Of a stretch of 39,989 nucleotides of DNA, positions 35,080 to 39,989 are shown in pieces. Both the position numbers and the translations under genes were made by a program. The notes below the pieces were generated by a model. The model was not told where the DNA came from, ran no database searches, and saw only the letters and a program-made list of their open reading frames with translations. This DNA comes from Rhodospirillales bacterium 70-18 (GTDB lineage: Bacteria; Pseudomonadota; Alphaproteobacteria; Acetobacterales; Acetobacteraceae): contig MKWE01000053.1 in NCBI GenBank assembly GCA_001899585.1, forward strand, positions 55,842 to 95,830, written 5' to 3'. Position 1 is the stretch's first letter. Each line of letters opens with the position of its first letter.

Positions 35080-35082
35080 GGG

Positions 35083-35120
35083 GCAACGGCGGGCGCTCAC
35101 CGGGCCGTCCGCCGTTGCTT
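35083..35120 (+). terminator. Terminator-like hairpin after serA
   Basis: GCAACGGCGG (35083-35092) pairs with CCGCCGTTGC (35109-35118) to form a 10-bp stem with a 16-nt loop, starting 4 nt after the serA stop. Only two T follow, so it is a probable but imperfect intrinsic terminator. Confidence 0.6.
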
Positions 35121-35181
35121 CCCGGGAATGGTTGTGCTATCGTTTCTCGACGCATCCTGATTCACGACACGGGGGCCGTCG

Positions 35182-36522
35182 ATGAAGCAGCGACCGCGCC
35201 AGCCGGCCGCAGTCACGCACCGCCTGGTCTGGCTGCTGCTCGCGGGGGTGGTTGGGTTTGCCGCGCTGCCCACCCTGGCCTTGCGGGCGCTGGGTGAGCC
35301 GAATGGGTTGTGGACCATCCCGGCCTGGCTGCGGATCGATGCCGGCGGCGATTCCTGGGGCGCCATCGAGCAGGCGCTCCGCCATCTCGACACCAAGGGC
35401 ACCGTCGATTTCTACAAAGACCTGTATCACAGCGCCAGCCACCAGTTCATCTATTCGCCGCTGAGCCTCGTCTTCTACCGCCTGACGCAATACATCCCCG
35501 GCATCGACTGGTATTCGCAGGATGCGATGAACCGCGTGTCCTGGCCGATGGTGCCGGCAACCATCGTGGTGCTGGCGCTCACCATCGGGTATTCGCTGCC
35601 GCGGCTGGGCCGGCTGGCGGCGCCGCGGCCGATGGAGTGGGCGGCGATCGGGCTGGCCGCGGCGCTGGCGGTGCTGCTGTCCTGGCCGATCATGCGCGGC
35701 TGGCACAACGGCCAGATCCAGACTTGGCTGAACCTGCTCGGCATGCTGGCGCTGCTGTGCTGGCTGCTCGGGGGCCGGGCAGTGGTGGGGGTATTGCTGG
35801 GCCTGGCCTGCATCGTGAAGCCGCAACTTGGCGTGGTGGTGCTGTGGGCGGCGTTGCGTGGGCAATGGGCGGTGCTGGCGGGCTGCGCCGTCGTGGTTGC
35901 CGGGTTCGCGGTTGCCTCGCTGGCGGCCTACGGGCTTGGCATGCATCTGGACTATGTCGCCCTGATGGGGCTGCTGTCGCGGCGCGGCGAGTCCTTTGTC
36001 GACAACCAGTCGGTCAACGGCCTGCTCAATCGCCTGTGGCATCTCGGCCCCAACCTCACTTTCGACGGCACCCACCGCAGCATGGTGTTCGACCCCTGGG
36101 TCTACGGCCTCACCATGGCCTCCTCGGCGGCGATGCTGCTGGCGGCGCTGGCCTGGCGAACCCAGCAGACCGCGCTGTTGGGCACGCTCGACCTGGCCAC
36201 GCTGCTGCTGGTCAGCACCATTGCCGCTCCGGTGGCCTATACCCATCACTACGGCGTCATCCTGCCGGTGTTCTGGCTGGCGCTGCTCGGGCTGGTCAGC
36301 GCCCGCGAGCGGCGGGTGCTGCCATATGCGTTGCTGGCCTGCGCCTACCTGCCCGTCTCCAACAGCACCGCGGTCACCGCTGCGTTGGCCGACACGGCAT
36401 GGAACCCGTTGCAATCGCTTCCCTTCTTCGGCGCGCTGCTGCTGTTGGGCCTGCTGTTCTGGACCCGCGCGCGGCTGGAGGCCCAGGCCCACGCCCACGC
36501 CCACGCTTACGCCCACGCCTGA
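35182..36522 (+). CDS. GT87-like (DUF2029) integral membrane glycosyltransferase
   Basis: A 446-residue polytopic protein with about ten hydrophobic helices. The family-like pattern includes GWHNGQIQTWLNLLGMLALLCWLLGGRAVVGVLLGLACIVKPQLGVV and FVDNQSVNGLLNRL, similar to GT-C/GT87 polyprenyl-phosphate-mannose-dependent transferases. The periplasmic loop with the acceptor site would be between helices 1 and 2 (DSWGAIEQALRHLDTKGTVDFYKDL). The substrate is unknown; no other glycan genes are nearby. The C-terminus ends in a His-Ala repeat (about HAHAHAYAHA) encoded by a hexamer repeat. Confidence 0.75.
   Translation: MKQRPRQPAAVTHRLVWLLLAGVVGFAALPTLALRALGEPNGLWTIPAWLRIDAGGDSWGAIEQALRHLDTKGTVDFYKDLYHSASHQFIYSPLSLVFYRLTQYIPGIDWYSQDAMNRVSWPMVPATIVVLALTIGYSLPRLGRLAAPRPMEWAAIGLAAALAVLLSWPIMRGWHNGQIQTWLNLLGMLALLCWLLGGRAVVGVLLGLACIVKPQLGVVVLWAALRGQWAVLAGCAVVVAGFAVASLAAYGLGMHLDYVALMGLLSRRGESFVDNQSVNGLLNRLWHLGPNLTFDGTHRSMVFDPWVYGLTMASSAAMLLAALAWRTQQTALLGTLDLATLLLVSTIAAPVAYTHHYGVILPVFWLALLGLVSARERRVLPYALLACAYLPVSNSTAVTAALADTAWNPLQSLPFFGALLLLGLLFWTRARLEAQAHAHAHAYAHA
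36487..36520. repeat. GCCCAC hexamer repeat at the GT87 C-terminus
   Basis: Successive 6-bp units (CCCACG/GCCCAC, one changed to GCTTAC) encode alternating His-Ala at the end of the membrane protein. This looks like a short slippage-prone microsatellite inside coding sequence. Confidence 0.8.
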
Positions 36523-36585
36523 CCACGCCTGATGACGCCGGCCTGCCCGGGCCTGCCCGGGTCTGGGCCGCCGGCCGCTCGCGGT

Positions 36586-36599
36586 TTGACCTGCATCAA
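36586..36599. promoter_or_regulatory. FNR/FixK-type box upstream of phaC
   Basis: TTGACCTGCATCAA matches the TTGA-N6-TCAA consensus of FNR/FixK/FnrL sites, with centre about 66 nt before the phaC ATG. If the start site lies 41.5 bp downstream (class II activation), the mRNA leader would be ~25 nt. The core promoter elements downstream are weak, as expected for an activated promoter. This suggests low-oxygen control of PHA synthesis. Confidence 0.65.
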
Positions 36600-36658
36600 G
36601 GGCGGGTGGCGGCCGGGGTGCCACAAGCCATGCGGCCCGCCAACCACGGAGTGCCCCG

Positions 36659-38440
36659 ATGCAGCCCGACTCCCAGACACCCATGCCGGCGGGTGCCGAC
36701 GCCCGCGATTCCTACGCCGCCACCGCCTTCGGCGAGATCGTCGACCGCTCCCTGCATGCCGCCGCGGCACGCTATACGCTTGGCCTGTCGCCGGCGGCGC
36801 TGGCCGCCGCCTATATGGACTGGGCCGTCCACCTGGCCAGCTCACCCGGCAAGCGGATGATCCTGGCCGACAAGGCGGCGCGCAAATGGCTGCGCCTGGC
36901 CAACTGGACCGCCCATTGCGCTGGCGCGGGCGGCAGCGCGCCCTGCATCGTGCCGCTGCCGCAGGACCGGCGCTTCCGCGATCCCGCCTGGAACACCTGG
37001 CCGTTCAACCTGTATTCGCAAGCGTTCCTGCTGCAGCAGCAATGGTGGCACAATGCCACCACCGACGTGCGCGGCGTGGAGCGCGAGCATGAGGACGTGG
37101 TGTCCTTCGTCGCCCGCCAGATGCTGGACATGGTGGCGCCCACCAATTTCCTCGCCACCAACCCGCGCCTGCTGCGCCGCACCGTCGAGAGCGGCGGGCT
37201 GAACCTCCTGCACGGCATGCAGGGCCTGTTCGAGGACTGGCAGCGCAACATCGCCGGCCGCAAACCGGAGGGCACCGAGGCGTTCGCCGTCGGCGAGACC
37301 GTCGCCGTCACCCCCGGCCGGGTGATCCTGCGCAACCGCCTGATCGAACTGATCCAGTATGCCCCCACCACGGCGCAGGTGCGGCCGGAGCCGGTGGTGA
37401 TCGTGCCGGCCTGGATCATGAAATACTATATCCTCGACCTCTCGGCGCAGAACTCGCTGGTGAAATACCTCACCGGCCAGGGCTTCACCGTGTTCATGAT
37501 CTCCTGGAAGAACCCCACCGCCGAAGACCGCGATCTCGACATGGAGGATTACCGTCTGCTCGGCGTGAATGCGGCAATCGATGCGGCATTGCGGGTCACC
37601 GGCGCCGCCAGGGCGCATGCGGTCGGCTACTGCATCGGCGGCACGCTGCTGGCCATCGCGGCCGCCGCCATGGCGCGCGACGGCGACGACCGCCTCGCCT
37701 CGCTCACCTTCTTCGCCACCCAGACCGACTTCACCGAGGCCGGCGAGCTGATGCTGTTCATCAACGAAAGCCAGCTCACCTTCCTGGAAGACATGATGTG
37801 GGAGCAGGGCTTCCTGGACGCCGCCCAGATGGCCGGCGCGTTCCAGATCCTGCGCTCCAACGACTTCGTCTGGTCGCGCATCATCGACCAGCGGATGATG
37901 GACGAGCCGACGCCGATGTCCGACCTGATGGCCTGGAACGCCGATTCCACGCGCATGCCCTACCGCATGCACAGCGTCTACCTGCGCCATCTGTTCCTGC
38001 ACAACGACCTCGCCGAGGGCCGCTGGTTGGCCGGCGGGCGCCCGGTGGCACTGGCCGACATCCGCGCGCCGATCTTCGCCGTCGGCACCACCGCCGACCA
38101 CGTCGCCCCCTGGCGCTCGGTGTTCAAGATCCACCTGCTGACCGAGACGGCGGTGACCTTCCTGCTGACCAGCGGCGGCCACAACGCCGGCATCGTCTCC
38201 GAGCCGGGCCACCCGCACCGCGAGTACCAGATCCGCGAGGGCAAGGCGGAGGCCCGCTACATCGATCCCGACACCTGGCAGCAGACCACGCCGAAGCACG
38301 AGGGCTCGTGGTGGCCGGCCTGGGCCGCCTGGCTGGCCGAACGCTCCGGCCCGCCCGGGCCGCCACCGCCGATGGGCGACGAGGCGCATGGCTTGGCGCC
38401 GCTGTATGACGCGCCGGGGCGCTACGTGCTGGAAGCCTGA
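36659..38440 (+). CDS. phaC: Class I polyhydroxyalkanoate synthase PhaC
   Basis: A 593-residue PHA synthase polymerising (R)-3-hydroxyacyl-CoA into storage polyester. The alpha/beta-hydrolase catalytic triad is visible: Cys325 in the lipase-like box GYCIGG, Asp480 in GTTADHVAPW and His508 in GGHNAGIVSEPG. The N-terminal domain has the family blocks WPFNLYSQAFLLQQQWW and DMVAPTNFLATNP. The length fits class I, which needs no PhaE/PhaR partner. No phaA, phaB, phasin or phaR is in the window. An FNR-type box precedes it. Confidence 0.96.
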   Translation: MQPDSQTPMPAGADARDSYAATAFGEIVDRSLHAAAARYTLGLSPAALAAAYMDWAVHLASSPGKRMILADKAARKWLRLANWTAHCAGAGGSAPCIVPLPQDRRFRDPAWNTWPFNLYSQAFLLQQQWWHNATTDVRGVEREHEDVVSFVARQMLDMVAPTNFLATNPRLLRRTVESGGLNLLHGMQGLFEDWQRNIAGRKPEGTEAFAVGETVAVTPGRVILRNRLIELIQYAPTTAQVRPEPVVIVPAWIMKYYILDLSAQNSLVKYLTGQGFTVFMISWKNPTAEDRDLDMEDYRLLGVNAAIDAALRVTGAARAHAVGYCIGGTLLAIAAAAMARDGDDRLASLTFFATQTDFTEAGELMLFINESQLTFLEDMMWEQGFLDAAQMAGAFQILRSNDFVWSRIIDQRMMDEPTPMSDLMAWNADSTRMPYRMHSVYLRHLFLHNDLAEGRWLAGGRPVALADIRAPIFAVGTTADHVAPWRSVFKIHLLTETAVTFLLTSGGHNAGIVSEPGHPHREYQIREGKAEARYIDPDTWQQTTPKHEGSWWPAWAAWLAERSGPPGPPPPMGDEAHGLAPLYDAPGRYVLEA

Positions 38441-38497
38441 CCGGCTACTGCGTCAATGTGGGGCCCAGTTCCGGTTCCATGCCGTTTCCGCCCCCCG

Positions 38498-39985
38498 CTA
38501 CCCGGCGATCAGGCCCCGCAAATCGTCCACCAGGGCCGCGAAGGACGGCTCGTGCAGGTACATCATGTGCCCGGCCTCGTGGTAGGTCATGCGCACCCGC
38601 GCCGCGTCGATGCCGTTGCCGGCGATGGTGCTTTCCACCGCGAAGAACGGGGTGGCGATGTCATACAGCCCGTTGGCCATCAGCACCCGCAGGCTCGGGT
38701 TCTCGCGCAGCAACTGCCCCAGCACCGGCGCCACGTTCACATAGCCGGGCCAGCCGGTGGGCTGGCCCTTGCGGCCGTCATGCCAGTCCCATTTCTCCAG
38801 CGCGGTACGGTTGAACACGGTGTACGGCCGGTCCCAGTCGACCGCCAGCGCCCGCGTCAGGTGGTCGTTCATCGCCGAGACGAAGGCCGAGTCGATGGCG
38901 TAGCTGGAGGGGTCGCTGTCCGGCTGCTCGCCCACGTCGTCGAAATCCGCCCCGGTGTAGCGGCTGTCGAACCGCCCCACGGTCAGCCCGCGCTCGCGCA
39001 GCATCTCCTTGCGGAAGCGCCCGGCCTCGATGCGCAGGCGGGTGCGCTCCAGCCATGCCTCCGACAGCCCAGTGTAGCGCGCCAGCTTGCGGCGCACCCG
39101 CGCGCGGGCCTCGCCGTCCAGCCGGTTGCCGGCGAACAGCGCCGGCAGGTATTCGGCGGTGGCGAACTGGCGCACCTCGCGCAGGAAGGCGTCGCGCCCG
39201 CCCTGGGGGGCCGCCACCAGCCCGTGATGCAGCGCGGTCGCGGCGTAGGTCGGCAGGAAGCAGGCGTCGGGCAGCGGGTTGCCGGTCTGGAACCGCGCGG
39301 TGTGGAAGTCGAGGATCACCGAGATCAGCCCGATGCCGTTGAACGCCACCCCGGCCAGCCCGCCCGACAGCTTGCCCGCCACCGCCACCGCCCGCGTGGT
39401 GCCGTAGCTCTCGCCGCACAGGAAGCGCGGCGCGGCCCAGCGCCGGTGCGCGGTCAGCCACGCCTTGATGAAGTCGGCCACCAGCTGCGCGTCCGCCTCC
39501 AGCCCCCAGGCCTCCTCCGGCGCCACCCCGCCGGCCATGCGGCTGTAGCCGGTGCCCGGCGGGTCGATGAACACGATGTCGGTCAGGTCCAGGTTGCACA
39601 ACTCGTTGTCGGCCACCGTGTAGGGGGCGCCGCCGGGGTGGCTGGCATCGCCCGGCAGCACGATCCGGCGCGGCCCGAACACCCCCATATGCAGCCACAG
39701 CGAGGCCGAGCCCGGTCCGCCGTTGAACATGAAGGTCACCGGCCGGCTCGCCGCGTCCACCGGTTGCGCCCCCGCCTGCTCGGCCAGGTAGCTGAACGAG
39801 AACACCAGCGCGCGCGGCTTGCCGTCATCGTCGTTCAGCTGGGTCTCGCCGGCCAGGCAGCGATAGGCCACCTCCACGCCGTGAAACCGCCCGGCATGTC
39901 GCGACTCGAAACGGCGCGGAAGGGCGGCGGGGGGCGGGCCAGCGGAAGGCGGGGGCGCGGGCGGGGTGGCGGACGGTTCGGTCAT
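38498..39985 (-). CDS. S10 serine carboxypeptidase-family protein
   Basis: A 495-residue alpha/beta-hydrolase of peptidase family S10, removing C-terminal residues from peptides. The triad is Ser193 in GESYGTT, Asp442 in NGLYDIATPF and His473 in HEAGHMMY; the oxyanion-region motif FNGGPGSASLWLH (87-99) and DPPGTGYS (141-148) agree. The visible N-terminus is Pro/Ala-rich with no signal peptide, unusual for a family that is mostly exported. The ATG lies 4 nt from the window edge, so the true start with a signal peptide may be outside. Convergent with phaC across 57 nt lacking a clear terminator. Confidence 0.92.
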   Translation of the reverse strand: MTEPSATPPAPPPSAGPPPAALPRRFESRHAGRFHGVEVAYRCLAGETQLNDDDGKPRALVFSFSYLAEQAGAQPVDAASRPVTFMFNGGPGSASLWLHMGVFGPRRIVLPGDASHPGGAPYTVADNELCNLDLTDIVFIDPPGTGYSRMAGGVAPEEAWGLEADAQLVADFIKAWLTAHRRWAAPRFLCGESYGTTRAVAVAGKLSGGLAGVAFNGIGLISVILDFHTARFQTGNPLPDACFLPTYAATALHHGLVAAPQGGRDAFLREVRQFATAEYLPALFAGNRLDGEARARVRRKLARYTGLSEAWLERTRLRIEAGRFRKEMLRERGLTVGRFDSRYTGADFDDVGEQPDSDPSSYAIDSAFVSAMNDHLTRALAVDWDRPYTVFNRTALEKWDWHDGRKGQPTGWPGYVNVAPVLGQLLRENPSLRVLMANGLYDIATPFFAVESTIAGNGIDAARVRMTYHEAGHMMYLHEPSFAALVDDLRGLIAG

Positions 39986-39989
39986 GGCG

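Noticed and set aside
32146-35100. A 984-codon open frame antisense to serC-serA
   Set aside because: Same antisense artefact; composition mirrors the sense codons and no family pattern is visible.
35310-36860. 516-codon frame overlapping the GT87-like gene and the phaC start
   Set aside because: An alternate frame of a well-formed membrane protein; Gly/Arg/Ala-rich without domains.

Overview
The window is a gene-dense, very GC-rich stretch (third codon positions almost always G or C) of an alphaproteobacterial chromosome. Gene order and protein types (zapA-6S RNA-ygfA; yebC-ruvCAB-ybgC-tolQRAB-pal-cpoB-tilS-ftsH-folP-glmM; alphaproteobacterial serC-serA; class I PHA synthase) point to Rhodospirillales/Acetobacterales, most likely an Acetobacteraceae member. 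That placement is inference. I saw no tRNA, rRNA, CRISPR array, insertion sequence, phage gene or other sign of recent transfer; this is core chromosome.

Layout. 1-5.4 kb: elongation factor P (efp) with both enzymes of its beta-lysylation pathway. epmB, efp and suhB run on the minus strand; a CDF-like transporter, a PhzF-family isomerase and epmA run on the plus strand, with PhzF and epmA overlapping by 4 nt. 5.4-7 kb: three small lipoproteins (two tandem BamE/SmpA-like paralogues and a Met-rich fasciclin protein), closed by a strong hairpin. 7-9.1 kb: thiE, a class I fructose-bisphosphate aldolase and an unknown protein on the minus strand. 9.1-11.3 kb: a small acidic helical protein, zapA, a 6S RNA, ygfA and ymdB. 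11.3-11.6 kb: a ~240-bp two-armed palindromic repeat. 11.6-27.6 kb: one long plus-strand run of yebC, ruvCAB, the complete Tol-Pal set (ybgC, tolQRAB, pal, cpoB), tilS, ftsH, folP, glmM and thiD. 27.6-32 kb: two acetyltransferases, an AAA ATPase, an M20 amidohydrolase, a Spy-like periplasmic protein and a Tyr/Pro-repeat exported protein. 32-35.1 kb: serC-serA behind a structured leader. 35.2-40 kb: a GT87-like membrane protein, phaC preceded by an FNR/FixK-type box, and an S10 carboxypeptidase-family protein.

Functional links. Beta-lysylated EF-P relieves ribosome stalling at polyproline, and TolA in the same window has a ~100-residue proline-dominated linker with a run of 12 prolines, so Tol-Pal assembly here is predicted to depend on EF-P and hence on EpmA/EpmB. 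The most unusual observations are the PhzF-EpmA coupling, the palindromic repeat at 11306-11544, the SD-masking hairpin in front of serC, the FNR-type box in front of phaC, and operator-like palindromes at the zapA and pal promoters. I did not find a clearly new multi-gene system; most genes are well-known families.
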